Of a stretch of 64,000 nucleotides of DNA, positions 33,869 to 42,588 are shown one piece after another; the first letter of the stretch is position 1, and the number at the start of each line of letters is the position of its first letter. Made by a program: the position numbers and the translations under genes. The stretch lies in contig CAKTFN010000006.1 of NCBI GenBank assembly GCA_934561055.1, forward strand, positions 62,001 through 126,000, given 5' to 3'. The DNA is from an uncultured Eubacteriales bacterium. Lineage in GTDB: Bacteria; Bacillota; Clostridia; Oscillospirales; Acutalibacteraceae. The notes under the pieces are model-generated. The model was given only the letters and a program-made list of their open reading frames with translations, had not been told where the DNA came from and ran no database searches.

Positions 33869-33942
33869 GGCTTTCATTTCCTTTCTTCACGACCCGAAAT
33901 CAGTACCCATTCAAAAGGCCGTTTTTTAAAAGCAGGGACGAC

Positions 33943-33973
33943 AAAAAAAGGACAGGCGCCCCTCCCCTGTTCT
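33943..33973 (-). other. Hairpin plus T-run in the leader region of the Ca2+ ATPase gene
   Basis: AGAACAGG (33966-33973) pairs with CCTGTCCT (33949-33956, one mismatch) and is followed by a run of T. TTGACA (33999-34004) lies upstream. It may be an attenuator or a terminator, but the likely transcription start is so close that neither is certain. Confidence 0.4.
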
Positions 33974-34101
33974 AAGTTTTAACATAAATTTAAGCAGTTG
34001 TCAATAATTATCCGAAACCTTCTTTCAATTAACGACAAAGTCGGCAAATGTGAAGCCTTTCTTTTAGAAAGAAGCGTTATCATTCTCTTTCGCACAAGCC
34101 A

Positions 34102-34145
34102 AGAAAAAAGTCCGAAAAAGAAGCATAAACCTCTTTTTCGGACTT
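34102..34145 (-). terminator. Terminator of the Ig-repeat protein gene
   Basis: A perfect 14-bp stem (34108-34121 with 34132-34145), followed on the minus strand by a T-run. Confidence 0.88.
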
Positions 34146-34155
34146 AGCTTTTCAA

Positions 34156-35940
34156 TTATTTAACCGTGACGGCACACTTGTAAACCTTTCCGGCGTGAGT
34201 TGCGGAAATTACGGTCGAGCCTTTTTTCATTCCGAGAATAAGACCCTTGCGGTTAACAACAACAATTTTGCTGTTGCCGGTTTTCCATTTTACCGTTTCG
34301 GTTGCGCCTTTAAGCTCAAGCTTTCCGTATTTTCCGACACCGAGATTGAGCTTCGTTGCGTTCAGCTTCGGAACAATAACATTTACAACACACTTGTATT
34401 CTTTTCCGCCGTGAACAGCTGTAATGACTGCACTTCCGGCCTTCTTTCCTTCGACAACACCCTTTGAATTCACGGTTGCTATTCTTGCGTTGCTCGTCTT
34501 CCACGTTACCGTTCCGACTGCACCCTTGAGCGTGAGCGTTTTTTTCGTTCCGGTGCTGAGAGCGAGCTTTGAAGCACTCAGTTTCTGGTCAACAACGGTA
34601 ACAATGCATTTATATTCCTTTCCGTTGTGTACGGCGGTAATCACCGCTTTCCCGGGCTTCTTTCCCTTGATGAGACCTTTTTGGTTCACGGCAACAATTT
34701 TGCTGTTGCTCGTTTTCCATTTGACCGCTCCGACTGCACCCTTGAGGACGAGGTTTGCGTATTTTCCGTTGTAAATCGCAACCTTGCTTGCGTTCAGCCT
34801 CTGATCAACAACAGTGATTACACATTTGAGGCTGACGCCGTTTCTCGTTGCCGTGATCGTAACCTTTCCGGGTTTGAGCGTTGTCACAACTCCTTTTGAA
34901 TTCACCGTTGCAACTTTTTTGTCCGAGGTTTTCCATGTTACGGTTCCCGTTCCGCCGAGATATTCAAGAGGAACTTTTGTTCCGCAGTAAACGGCGGTTT
35001 TCGCTGTGTTGAGCTGTCTTTTTTTGACGGTAACGGAGCAGGAAAGAGTGTATCCTCCGGTTTTTGCGGTCACGGTCGCAGTGCCTTCGCTTTGCGGATA
35101 AAGAACCCCGTTAACAACTTTCACAACCGAATTGTTGCCTGATTTCCACGTTATACCCGAAGAAGTTTTCACGTTGAGTTTCGGATTTGTTCCGTAGTAA
35201 ACCGTGATGTCCTTTTTGTCAATCGTCGGAACAATGTTAAAGTCTTCCGAAATCACGCCGGTGTAATATCCGGCGAGAGTTGCGGTCACCGTTGCCGTTC
35301 CGACTTTTACATTGTTGCTGTATTCAAGAAAATAATCCTCGCCTTCGGTGAGCGTTTTGTTTTTATATGTAAGCTTGAAAGCGGGCTTGATTGCCGAGCC
35401 AGTATATGCCTTGTCCGAAAGTTCGTTGAAATCAACCTCATCGGACGGAATGTTTGAAACTTCAACGGTAAAAACGTCATAGTTTCCGCTGTAAATCAGT
35501 TCATCGTCTGCGGGTCTGTTTTGAACATCGCCGTAATGAAAAACATAAATCTGAGCAACGCCTTCACCGAGGGCGGTAAGGCGGTATCCGTACTGTTCTT
35601 CACTGACACCGACAACCGATTCGTCGGAGGATTCAACGTGAATAATGTTATAGACCGTGTCGTCATATTCGATTTCCGGTCCGTCATTATGAGCATTGTC
35701 ATCTTCATAAAATTCATAATAAGCCTCAAGTGAAGCAACGGCAAGCTCATCGAGCGAATAAGCGTATATTTCGGTTTGTCCGATGATATTGTCGTCAAAA
35801 AGATAGTCGGACGTATCCATATAATAATCATCATCAACCGCTTTTGCCGCAAACGCTCCTTCCGGGAGGCACTGAACGGACGAAACGAGAAGAACAAGCA
35901 CGGCAAGAACAGCCCCCGCTCTTTTTAAAAACATACTCAT
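34156..35940 (-). CDS. Secreted protein with Big_2/Ig-like repeats
   Basis: A 594-residue exported protein. A signal peptide (AGAVLAVLVLLVSSVQCLP) ends at GAFA, followed by an acidic Tyr/Asp-rich domain of about 130 residues. Next comes an MBG-like domain (KAYTGSAIKPAFKLTYKNKT, near 195) and then five Big_2-like repeats of about 70 residues, each with the pattern (V/T)WKT(S/G)N.(K/R)(I/V)(A/V)VN.KG. The repeats are separated by V(V/I)DQ(R/K)LNAS-type linkers. No LPXTG or anchor is seen. The ATG follows GGAG. It probably acts at the cell surface or is released; ligand unknown. Confidence 0.8.
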   Translation of the reverse strand: MSMFLKRAGAVLAVLVLLVSSVQCLPEGAFAAKAVDDDYYMDTSDYLFDDNIIGQTEIYAYSLDELAVASLEAYYEFYEDDNAHNDGPEIEYDDTVYNIIHVESSDESVVGVSEEQYGYRLTALGEGVAQIYVFHYGDVQNRPADDELIYSGNYDVFTVEVSNIPSDEVDFNELSDKAYTGSAIKPAFKLTYKNKTLTEGEDYFLEYSNNVKVGTATVTATLAGYYTGVISEDFNIVPTIDKKDITVYYGTNPKLNVKTSSGITWKSGNNSVVKVVNGVLYPQSEGTATVTAKTGGYTLSCSVTVKKRQLNTAKTAVYCGTKVPLEYLGGTGTVTWKTSDKKVATVNSKGVVTTLKPGKVTITATRNGVSLKCVITVVDQRLNASKVAIYNGKYANLVLKGAVGAVKWKTSNSKIVAVNQKGLIKGKKPGKAVITAVHNGKEYKCIVTVVDQKLSASKLALSTGTKKTLTLKGAVGTVTWKTSNARIATVNSKGVVEGKKAGSAVITAVHGGKEYKCVVNVIVPKLNATKLNLGVGKYGKLELKGATETVKWKTGNSKIVVVNRKGLILGMKKGSTVISATHAGKVYKCAVTVK

Positions 35941-36031
35941 CTTTATATTCTCCTTTTGTAACTTTGAAAATATTATATCAACAATAGTTAAATTCAGTTA
36001 AAACTTTTGAAAGAATTTTATTATCTCATTA

Positions 36032-36060
36032 GTTATATCATCAAATTGAAAAACTGTCAA
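36032..36060 (-). promoter_or_regulatory. Promoter of the Ig-repeat protein gene
   Basis: TTGACA (36055-36060), 17 bases, TGATATAAC with -10 TATAAC (36032-36037) on the minus strand. Confidence 0.65.
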
Positions 36061-36313
36061 GAGACGCAGTGATTTATTTTTCAAAATCAGAACTGAATTT
36101 TAACTTTCAAAACTACTCGGAATTTCTAAATTTTAAGGATTTTCGTGACTTGGCCGCCGATTTGAAATTCTCTTTGTTTAATTTATTAATTTTGATTAAA
36201 TTGCAAAAGCCGTGATAATATCCGCAAAACCGTAAAGTGATTAAGAGCATCGCAAGCTCCCGTTTTTCGGCTCGGTTCAAAACATCACCTTCTCCCTTTT
36301 CTTTCACAAAGGC

Positions 36314-36345
36314 GAAAGAAAAGGGCTGCCGAAAAGGCAGCCCTT
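36314..36345 (-). terminator. Terminator of pckG
   Basis: Perfect 10-bp stem AAGGGCTGCC/GGCAGCCCTT (36321-36330 with 36336-36345), 5-base loop, then TTTTCTTTC on the minus strand. Confidence 0.85.
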
Positions 36346-36361
36346 AAATATGTGCTTGAAA

Positions 36362-38152
36362 TTATTCGGCACAGTTCTTCTTGAGGATTTCAAGCTCTTC
36401 CTTGAGTTCCTTCGGAAGCTTGTCGCCAAACTTTGCATAGAATTCTTCGATGCCCTTTGCATCTTCTTCCCAAAGTGACTTGTCAACGTCAAGGATTGCC
36501 TTGAGAGAGTCAACCGAAACTTCGCCTTCAAGACCTTCAAGGTTGATGTCTTCGGCGTGGGGAAGATAACCGATTGCGGTTTCTTCTGCGTCAACCTTGC
36601 CTTCGCATCTCTTGAGGATCCATTCAAGAACACGGAGGTTATCGCCGAATCCCGGCCACATGAAGTGTCCTTCGTCATCCTTACGGAACCAGTTAACGTT
36701 GAAGATCTTCGGAGCCTTGTCCGGATCAAGCGAAGCACCGATATCGATCCAATGCTGCCAATAATCAGCCATATCATAACCGCAGAACGGAAGCATAGCC
36801 ATCGGGTCACGGCGAACAACGCCTACTGCGCCTGCAGCTGCTGCAGTGGTTTCCGAAGCCATGATTGAGCCGACGAATACACCGTGGTTCCAGTCTCTTG
36901 ACTGATATACGAGCGGAGCAAGCTTTGCACGACGGCCGCCGAATACGAAAGCAGAGATGGGTACGCCTTCCGGATTTTCAAATTCGCTTGAAAGGCAGGG
37001 GCAGTTCTTCGCCGGAGCGGTGAATCTTGAGTTGGGATGTGCGCCGGTGCGCTCGTCAACCTTTCCGTTCCAGGGCTTGCCTGTCCAGTCGATTGCGTTT
37101 TCGGGCGGATTCTTGTCAAGACCTTCCCACCAAACGGTGTTGTCGTCAAGGTTAAGAGCAACGTTGGTGAAGATTGTTCCCTTCTTTGTTGAAAGAAGAG
37201 CGTTCGGGTTTGACTTCATGTTGGTACCCGGAGCAACGCCGAAGAAGCCGTTTTCGGGGTTGATTGCATAAAGTCTTCCGTCCTTGCCTTTACGGATCCA
37301 TGAAATATCGTCGCCTACGCACCAAACCTTATAGCCCTTCTTTGCGTAAACTTCGGGCGGAATGAGCATTGCAAGGTTGGTCTTTCCGCAAGCTGAGGGG
37401 AATGCGGCGCAGATGTATTTAACTTCGTGTTCCGGATTTTCAATTCCGAGGATGAGCATATGCTCAGCCTGCCAGCCTTCTTTGCGTCCCTGGTTGGAGG
37501 CGATACGAAGAGCGAAGCACTTCTTTCCGAGGAGAACGTTTCCGCCGTAACCGGAGTTAACGGAGATGATTGTGTTGTCCTGCGGGAACTGGCAGATATA
37601 TCTCTTTTCGGCGTCGATGTCGCAACGGCAGTGAAGTCCGCGAACCCAGTCGTCGCTGTCGCCGAGAACGTCAAGAACGTTGAAGCCGACTCTTGTCATG
37701 ATGCACATATTGAGAACAACATAAATTGAATCGGTAAGCTCGATTCCGGCTTTTGAGAACTTTGAGCCGACGGGACCCATCGAATACGGGATGATGTAAG
37801 CGGTTCTGCCTTTGTAGCTGTCCTTTGCGATTCCGTAAAGCATTTCATAAGCTTCGGCGGGATCCATCCAGTTGTTGGTCGGACCTGCTTCCTCCTTGGT
37901 CGGAGCGCAGATAAAGGTTCTTGCTTCAACACGGGCAACGTCGTTGACTGCGGTTCTGTGAAGATAGCAATCGGGGAGAAGCTCCTGATTGAGTTTAATC
38001 ATTTCGCCTGTTGAGCAAGCTTCGGCACGAAGAGCTTCAATCTGCTCCTCGCTTCCGTCGATCCAAACGATTTTGTCCGGATTAACAAGGTTAAGTTTGT
38101 CTTCAAGCCATGCAAGAACGGTGGGGTTCTTAGTCGGTGCATTTTTGAGCAT
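36362..38152 (-). CDS. pckG: Phosphoenolpyruvate carboxykinase (GTP)
   Basis: A 596-residue cytoplasmic enzyme interconverting oxaloacetate and phosphoenolpyruvate with GTP/GDP. GTP-type hallmarks are the kinase loop FPSACGKTNLAML (near 252), HRTAVNDVARVEART near the N-terminus, YIIPYSMGPVGS, and the VFVGSIMASETTAAA stretch. In gut anaerobes the enzyme can run in the carboxylating direction during fermentation. The ATG follows AAAGGAAG. It has its own promoter and terminator, with a leader of about 105 bases. Confidence 0.97.
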   Translation of the reverse strand: MLKNAPTKNPTVLAWLEDKLNLVNPDKIVWIDGSEEQIEALRAEACSTGEMIKLNQELLPDCYLHRTAVNDVARVEARTFICAPTKEEAGPTNNWMDPAEAYEMLYGIAKDSYKGRTAYIIPYSMGPVGSKFSKAGIELTDSIYVVLNMCIMTRVGFNVLDVLGDSDDWVRGLHCRCDIDAEKRYICQFPQDNTIISVNSGYGGNVLLGKKCFALRIASNQGRKEGWQAEHMLILGIENPEHEVKYICAAFPSACGKTNLAMLIPPEVYAKKGYKVWCVGDDISWIRKGKDGRLYAINPENGFFGVAPGTNMKSNPNALLSTKKGTIFTNVALNLDDNTVWWEGLDKNPPENAIDWTGKPWNGKVDERTGAHPNSRFTAPAKNCPCLSSEFENPEGVPISAFVFGGRRAKLAPLVYQSRDWNHGVFVGSIMASETTAAAAGAVGVVRRDPMAMLPFCGYDMADYWQHWIDIGASLDPDKAPKIFNVNWFRKDDEGHFMWPGFGDNLRVLEWILKRCEGKVDAEETAIGYLPHAEDINLEGLEGEVSVDSLKAILDVDKSLWEEDAKGIEEFYAKFGDKLPKELKEELEILKKNCAE

Positions 38153-38264
38153 TGTGATCTTCCTTTCATATTTTGAAATATAAATTAAGTAGTAAGCGGA
38201 AAGTCATTAAGAACTTAACCGCCGAAAATGCTCCTTGTTCTCCATACTACTCATGTTCCCCTGT

Positions 38265-38293
38265 ATTATACTTTTTTTCTTTCGTTTTTTCAA
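38265..38293 (-). promoter_or_regulatory. Promoter of pckG
   Basis: TTGAAA (38288-38293), 17 bases, TATAAT (38265-38270) on the minus strand. Confidence 0.7.
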
Positions 38294-38434
38294 GTGCTAA
38301 ACGGACAAAAGACAAAATTTATTTTAAAATCTCTCCTTTTGATGAAATCCGAGCCGTTTCGGGCGAGTTTTGAGTGGGAATGATCTGTAAAAAAATAAAG
38401 TTGCCATGTGACAGCGGCTCTTTTTCTTTTCCCC

Positions 38435-38463
38435 TTGCACAATCTTTCAATCGGTGCTATTAT
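38435..38463 (+). promoter_or_regulatory. Promoter of the CLC transporter gene
   Basis: TTGCAC (38435-38440), 17 bases, TATTAT (38458-38463), about 40 bases before the GTG start. Confidence 0.62.
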
Positions 38464-38502
38464 ATTGAACGGCAAAACGATAAGAAAAAGAGGGAATATC
38501 AA

Positions 38503-39765
38503 GTGGATATTGTTAAGCGTAACTCAAAAATTGCTTTCTTTTATGTTCTTGCAATTTTAAAATGGATTGCGGTTTCGGCGGTTGTCGGAGCGGTCGGCGG
38601 TTTGGTCGGCGTTGCGTTCCACGTCAGCGTTGAAAAAGTTACCGAATTGCGAACCGAAAACAGCTGGATTGTTTTTCTCCTTCCGCTCGGCGGCCTTGCA
38701 ATCGCCGGTCTTTACAAGCTTTTCAAAATGGAAAAGCTCGGAACGGATAACGTTATCGAATCAATCAGAACAGACAAAAGCGTTCCGTTCCTTCTTGCTC
38801 CGCTGATTTTTATTTCAACGGTAATCACTCACCTTTTCGGCGGTTCCGCCGGACGTGAGGGTGCGGCGCTCCAGCTAGGCGGAAGCATCGGTGCTCAGGT
38901 CGGACGTATAATCAAATTCGACGAAAAGGATATGCACCTTGCAACTCTGTGCGGAATGAGTGCGGTTTTTTCCGCCCTTTTCGGAACACCGCTTACAGCC
39001 GCCCTTTTTGCACTTGAAGTCATCTCCGTCGGCATCGTTTACTATTCGGGAATTATCCCCTGCCTCACCTCTTCGCTCGTTGCATTTTGGATTGCAAAGC
39101 TTTTCAAAGTTCCGCCCGTGCGTTTTACTCTTGAAAACATTCCCGAAACTTCGTTCGGTTCGTTTTGGCGGATTGTTTTGCTTTCCGCTCTTTGCGCCGT
39201 TCTGAGCATTGCGTTTTGTTTGCTCATGCATTTTTCACACAAAGGCGCGGCGAAGCTTTTCAAAAACACCTTTCTTCGTGCGTTCGTCGGCGGCGCGGCC
39301 GTTGTTGTTCTCACTCTCATTTTCGGTCACGATTACAACGGTGCGGGAATGAACATAATCGAAAAGGCAATTTCCGGTGAATCCGAACCGTTCGCCTTTC
39401 TTCTCAAAATGCTTTTCACTGCCGTGACAATCGGCTTCGGGTTCAAAGGCGGCGAAATTGTTCCGACGTTCTTCATCGGCTCAACCTTCGGTTGCGTAAT
39501 CGGGTCGCTTTTGGGGCTTGACCCGGGCTTTGCGGCGGCGCTCGGCCTTGTTGCGCTTTTCTGCGGAGCGGTTAATTGCCCGATTGCCTCGGTCTTTTTG
39601 AGCATCGAGCTTTTCGGAGCCGGCGGAATTGTTTATTTTGCAATTGCCTGCGCCGTAAGCTTTGCCCTTTCCGGCTACTTCGGACTTTACAGCAGTCAAA
39701 AAATCGTCTATTCAAAAACAAGAGCCGAATTCATCAATATCCAAACCGCTCAGGAATTCAAATAA
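38503..39765 (+). CDS. CLC-family anion transporter, fluoride-exporter-like
   Basis: A 420-residue membrane protein with the CLC fold. GGSAGREGAALQLG carries the gating glutamate (E119). The position of the usual GSGIP selectivity motif reads KLGTDNVIES, and the second half has GFKGGEIVPTFFIGS instead of GxFxP. I know these two departures from fluoride/proton antiporters (CLC-F), so fluoride export is the best guess, with chloride transport as the alternative. GTG 38503 is chosen: AGAGGG is 8 bases upstream and the protein then starts just before TM1; upstream in-frame codons precede the likely transcription start. Confidence 0.82.
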   Translation: MDIVKRNSKIAFFYVLAILKWIAVSAVVGAVGGLVGVAFHVSVEKVTELRTENSWIVFLLPLGGLAIAGLYKLFKMEKLGTDNVIESIRTDKSVPFLLAPLIFISTVITHLFGGSAGREGAALQLGGSIGAQVGRIIKFDEKDMHLATLCGMSAVFSALFGTPLTAALFALEVISVGIVYYSGIIPCLTSSLVAFWIAKLFKVPPVRFTLENIPETSFGSFWRIVLLSALCAVLSIAFCLLMHFSHKGAAKLFKNTFLRAFVGGAAVVVLTLIFGHDYNGAGMNIIEKAISGESEPFAFLLKMLFTAVTIGFGFKGGEIVPTFFIGSTFGCVIGSLLGLDPGFAAALGLVALFCGAVNCPIASVFLSIELFGAGGIVYFAIACAVSFALSGYFGLYSSQKIVYSKTRAEFINIQTAQEFK

Positions 39766-39781
39766 AATCCAAAAGGCAAAA

Positions 39782-39824
39782 AAAGCGGACTGTTTTCAGT
39801 GTTACCGAAAACAGTCCGTTGTTG
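39782..39824. terminator. Bidirectional terminator between the CLC gene and thyX
   Basis: Perfect 12-bp stem CGGACTGTTTTC/GAAAACAGTCCG (39786-39797 with 39807-39818), A-run before and T-rich after. Confidence 0.88.
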
Positions 39825-39826
39825 TT

Positions 39827-41206
39827 TTATCTTAAATTCTTATGAAAAAATTCATTCATTTCTTTTGCTTTTCCGCAACTGAGTCTTCCTTCGGGGCATT
39901 TTCCCTTGCTGAAACAGCTCGGTCCGTATTTTTTGAAAAGCACGGGTGAAATTTTTCTCAGTTCAAAAAGAAGTCTTGTTGCTTTTTCTCGGATTTCCCA
40001 TTGTGCCCTTGTGCAGGTTCTCAGCTCAAAAAAGAGCTTCAGCTCACGGCCGTTCATGGTTGAAACAACGTCGATCGTGTTTCCGGAAAGAAGGCAGTAA
40101 ACACTTTCTCCGTCCGAAACACCGCATTGTTTCATCTCGCGGAAAAGTTCGGCGGTCTTTTCAAACGCCGCAATATACTTTTCAAGGAATTCGCTTTCTC
40201 TGACCGAGGCCGGAATAATATAGTCCGTTCTGTTGCAGGTATAAAGTTGCGCAACGCAAAGACTCTGCATTCTGTGACGGGCAAGATGAGTGAGCGTTGA
40301 AAGGGAAATATCGTTGAACCGCACCGTAAACGATGCGCTTTCAAGTGCACGCGGTCTTTTTGAAGCAAAAACGGCGTCAATGATTTTTGAAACCGTTACT
40401 TCGTCGGAAATTGCCTTTTCGATTTGAGCGGAAGAAAACGTTCCGTTTTCGATAAGTGCCGTTTTTGCAATCAGCTTTTCGCAGTCCGGGGTGAAGCCGA
40501 GAATTTCAACGTCCCTTTTGATTTCGGAACTTTCCTCTGCGATGCCGGTCAAGAACGAAAAGTCAGGAAGGTCGGAATAATTTTCATTATCCTCTTCAAA
40601 ATTTTTGAAAACTCCGGGAGCTTTCTTTTTGCAGTCTTCAAGAAGTTTCAGCCCGATTCTTTTAATCTCCGGGATATGCTTTCCCCTTCCGTAAATCATT
40701 GCACGAAGTGCGTTGACCATTTCCCGTCCGTTGAGCGAACAGAAAAAGTTGCTGAAAAAGCAATACGGAAGAACAAAACGTGCGTCCTCTTTCGGAATTC
40801 CGCCGTTGCAAAGTTCGGCGTAAAGAGAAAAAAGACTTTCCATGTGAGTGGTATATTTTTCCGAAAGAGCCTTGTTTTCAAAATGCGGAACAAAAAAACC
40901 GCTGTCGGAAAAATCAACATATCTCCTTGACTTCACGGTAAAAGAGGCAAGCCTGAATTCAATCATGAACTGTTCAACAACGACCGAAACGTTTTCAAAC
41001 GCAAGGTTGAAAAGAATATGTTCAATCGTCGAGGTGTGGCCGGAACGGATAACCTTTGAAATCAGATTTGCGTTTTTTTCTTCGTCGTGAGAACGCTCAA
41101 AAATTTCAAGAGCCGTTCCTTTCTGAGTTGAAATTCTTCCCGAAGCGGCGCAAACGCTTTCGCCGCAATCCGATATTCCGATAATATATGCGCCCGATTC
41201 TTTCAC
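39827..41206 (-). CDS. thyX: Tandem ThyX-type (FAD-dependent thymidylate synthase) protein
   Basis: A 459-residue protein made of two ThyX-like halves. Half one has EQFMIEFRLASFTVKSRRYV (EFR at 83-85, S88, SRRY at 93-96) and NGREMVNALR. Half two has LARHRMQSLCVAQLY (RHR at 310-312, S315) and NGRELKLFFELRTCTRAQWEIR. The classical ThyX signature RHR-x2-S-x4-S-x-RY is thus split between the halves. A Cys-rich tail follows (GPSCFSKGKCPEGRLSC). It probably makes dTMP from dUMP with methylene-THF and FAD. GTG start 14 bases after AGGAGG; own promoter. Confidence 0.82.
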   Translation of the reverse strand: MKESGAYIIGISDCGESVCAASGRISTQKGTALEIFERSHDEEKNANLISKVIRSGHTSTIEHILFNLAFENVSVVVEQFMIEFRLASFTVKSRRYVDFSDSGFFVPHFENKALSEKYTTHMESLFSLYAELCNGGIPKEDARFVLPYCFFSNFFCSLNGREMVNALRAMIYGRGKHIPEIKRIGLKLLEDCKKKAPGVFKNFEEDNENYSDLPDFSFLTGIAEESSEIKRDVEILGFTPDCEKLIAKTALIENGTFSSAQIEKAISDEVTVSKIIDAVFASKRPRALESASFTVRFNDISLSTLTHLARHRMQSLCVAQLYTCNRTDYIIPASVRESEFLEKYIAAFEKTAELFREMKQCGVSDGESVYCLLSGNTIDVVSTMNGRELKLFFELRTCTRAQWEIREKATRLLFELRKISPVLFKKYGPSCFSKGKCPEGRLSCGKAKEMNEFFHKNLR

Positions 41207-41245
41207 GGCCTTCTCCTCCTCTTGGTCTTTTTAAAGTCGAGTAAT

Positions 41246-41274
41246 ATTTTAATATAACAGAGACACTTTGTCAA
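41246..41274 (-). promoter_or_regulatory. Promoter of thyX
   Basis: TTGACA (41269-41274), 17 bases, TAAAAT (41246-41251) on the minus strand. Confidence 0.7.
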
Positions 41275-41279
41275 GCTTT

Positions 41280-41313
41280 AAAAAATCCGGGTTTCACGTT
41301 GAGTAAAACCCGG
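41280..41313 (-). terminator. Terminator of the cupin-tmk-mltG-U32 gene run
   Basis: CCGGGTTT (41287-41294) pairs with AAACCCGG (41306-41313); the minus strand continues ATTTTTT. It lies directly before the thyX promoter. Confidence 0.82.
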
Positions 41314-41325
41314 TCTGCTTTTTGT

Positions 41326-42582
41326 TCAGATAATTACCCGCATATTATCTTCTCGCTCTCTGCGGAGAATTGCGCCGTTTTCAAGCGGCGTTTCGCAAAG
41401 GAAGGAGAATTTCATCATCGGGTGGTTTGTGCTTTCAATCGGTTCGCCTTCTGCATTTTTGAGCCCTTTTGCGGTGAGGCGAAACGGCGCTTTGTCGCTT
41501 TCAAGAACTTCAAGTTCGTCGCCTTCAAAAAAGCGGTTGCGCTGAGTGCAAAAAGCAACGCCGTTTTCCCATTTTTCAACAACGGCCATCACGTCCCATT
41601 CGCGGTTATAGCCGCCGCGAAGACTTATTGAGGCGTCGTCTTTGGGGTCTGCGAAATAAAAACCGGTGCAATAATCACGGTAACTGATTTTTCTCATCTC
41701 GTCGATTATCCATTGCTCCGGTCTGTAATCGTCGGACGGGTTTTCAAAGTATGCGTCAATCGCCCTGCGATAAGCGTTCGTAACAACGGAAACGTAATAT
41801 TCCGACTTTGCGCGGCCTTCGATTTTGAAGCTTGTGATTCCGGCTTTGACGAGTTCGGGAATATGCTCGATCAGGCACATATCCTTTGAATTGAGAATGA
41901 ATGTTCCGCCGTCGGCGTCCTCAATCGGGAAAAACATTCCGGGACGTTTTTCTTCAACAAGGCTGTATTTCCAGCGGCAAGGCTGAGCGCAGTCTCCGCG
42001 GTTTGAATCCCTTCCGACAAGGTAGTTTGAAAGAAGGCACCTTCCGGAAAAGGAAACGCACATTGCGCCATGAACAAAACATTCGATGTCCATGTCGTCC
42101 GGAATATTCTTCCGAATTTCAGAAATTTCTTTGAGAGAAAGCTCTCTTGCCGTGACAATTCTCTTCGCTCCGAGCTTATAAAAAGCGTTTGCCGAAGCGT
42201 AATTGACAATTCCAGCCTGGGTCGAAACGTGGAGTTCAACCTTCGGCGCATACTTTTTTGCGTATTCCATTACACCGAGGTCGGAAACGATGAAGGCGTC
42301 AACTCCGCTTTCCTGCGCTTTTTCAAGAAAAGCCGGAAGAAGAGGAAGCTCGCTGTTTCTCGGAAGTGTGTTGACTGTTTGATAAACCTTTACGTTCCTT
42401 TCATGGCAGTAATCACACGCTTTCTTCAGCTCGGTTTCATTAAAATTTTGCGGTGCGGTACGCATACCGAAAACAGAGCCGCCCAAATAGACGGCGTCTG
42501 CTTTGTATTTCACTGCGGCTTTCAGTCTTTCCATGTCTCCCGCCGGTGCAAGGAGTTCGGGCTTTTTAAATTCTTGGCTCAT
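41326..42582 (-). CDS. U32-family protein (TrhP/YegQ-like)
   Basis: A 418-residue protein of peptidase family U32. The family signature ECFVHGAMCVSFSGRCLLSN then GRDSNRGDCAQPCRWKY (near 168-212) supplies the four cysteines for an iron-sulfur cluster. It starts ELLAPAGDMERLKAAVKYKADAVYLGG, part of a TIM barrel. Members named TrhP are needed for 5-hydroxylation of wobble uridine in tRNA; others were described as collagenases, which is doubtful. Six bases after mltG, with a weak ribosome site, so translation may depend on mltG. Confidence 0.9.
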   Translation of the reverse strand: MSQEFKKPELLAPAGDMERLKAAVKYKADAVYLGGSVFGMRTAPQNFNETELKKACDYCHERNVKVYQTVNTLPRNSELPLLPAFLEKAQESGVDAFIVSDLGVMEYAKKYAPKVELHVSTQAGIVNYASANAFYKLGAKRIVTARELSLKEISEIRKNIPDDMDIECFVHGAMCVSFSGRCLLSNYLVGRDSNRGDCAQPCRWKYSLVEEKRPGMFFPIEDADGGTFILNSKDMCLIEHIPELVKAGITSFKIEGRAKSEYYVSVVTNAYRRAIDAYFENPSDDYRPEQWIIDEMRKISYRDYCTGFYFADPKDDASISLRGGYNREWDVMAVVEKWENGVAFCTQRNRFFEGDELEVLESDKAPFRLTAKGLKNAEGEPIESTNHPMMKFSFLCETPLENGAILRREREDNMRVII

Positions 42583-42588
42583 GCTTTA

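Larger units (their letters stand above)
35941..36361. other. 421-base gap: promoter and terminator only
   Basis: The gap is AT-rich. It holds the promoter of the Ig-repeat gene (36032-36060) and the pckG terminator (36314-36345). A 64-codon minus-strand frame (36113-36307) begins with GTG and lacks a ribosome site, so it is not called. Confidence 0.6.
38153..38502. other. 350-base divergent intergenic region
   Basis: It holds the pckG promoter (38265-38293, minus) and the CLC promoter (38435-38463, plus). No fluoride riboswitch, T-box or other leader was recognised. Confidence 0.55.

Noticed and set aside
33869..34004. Manganese (yybP-ykoY) riboswitch before the P-type ATPase
   Set aside because: A GGGGAG stretch is present but the conserved two-helix core could not be fitted.
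36113..36307. 64-codon minus-strand frame
   Set aside because: GTG start without ribosome site, overlaps the pckG terminator, and no recognisable features.
38153..38502. Fluoride riboswitch before the CLC gene
   Set aside because: The conserved core was not found and the promoter sits too close to the start codon to leave room for it.
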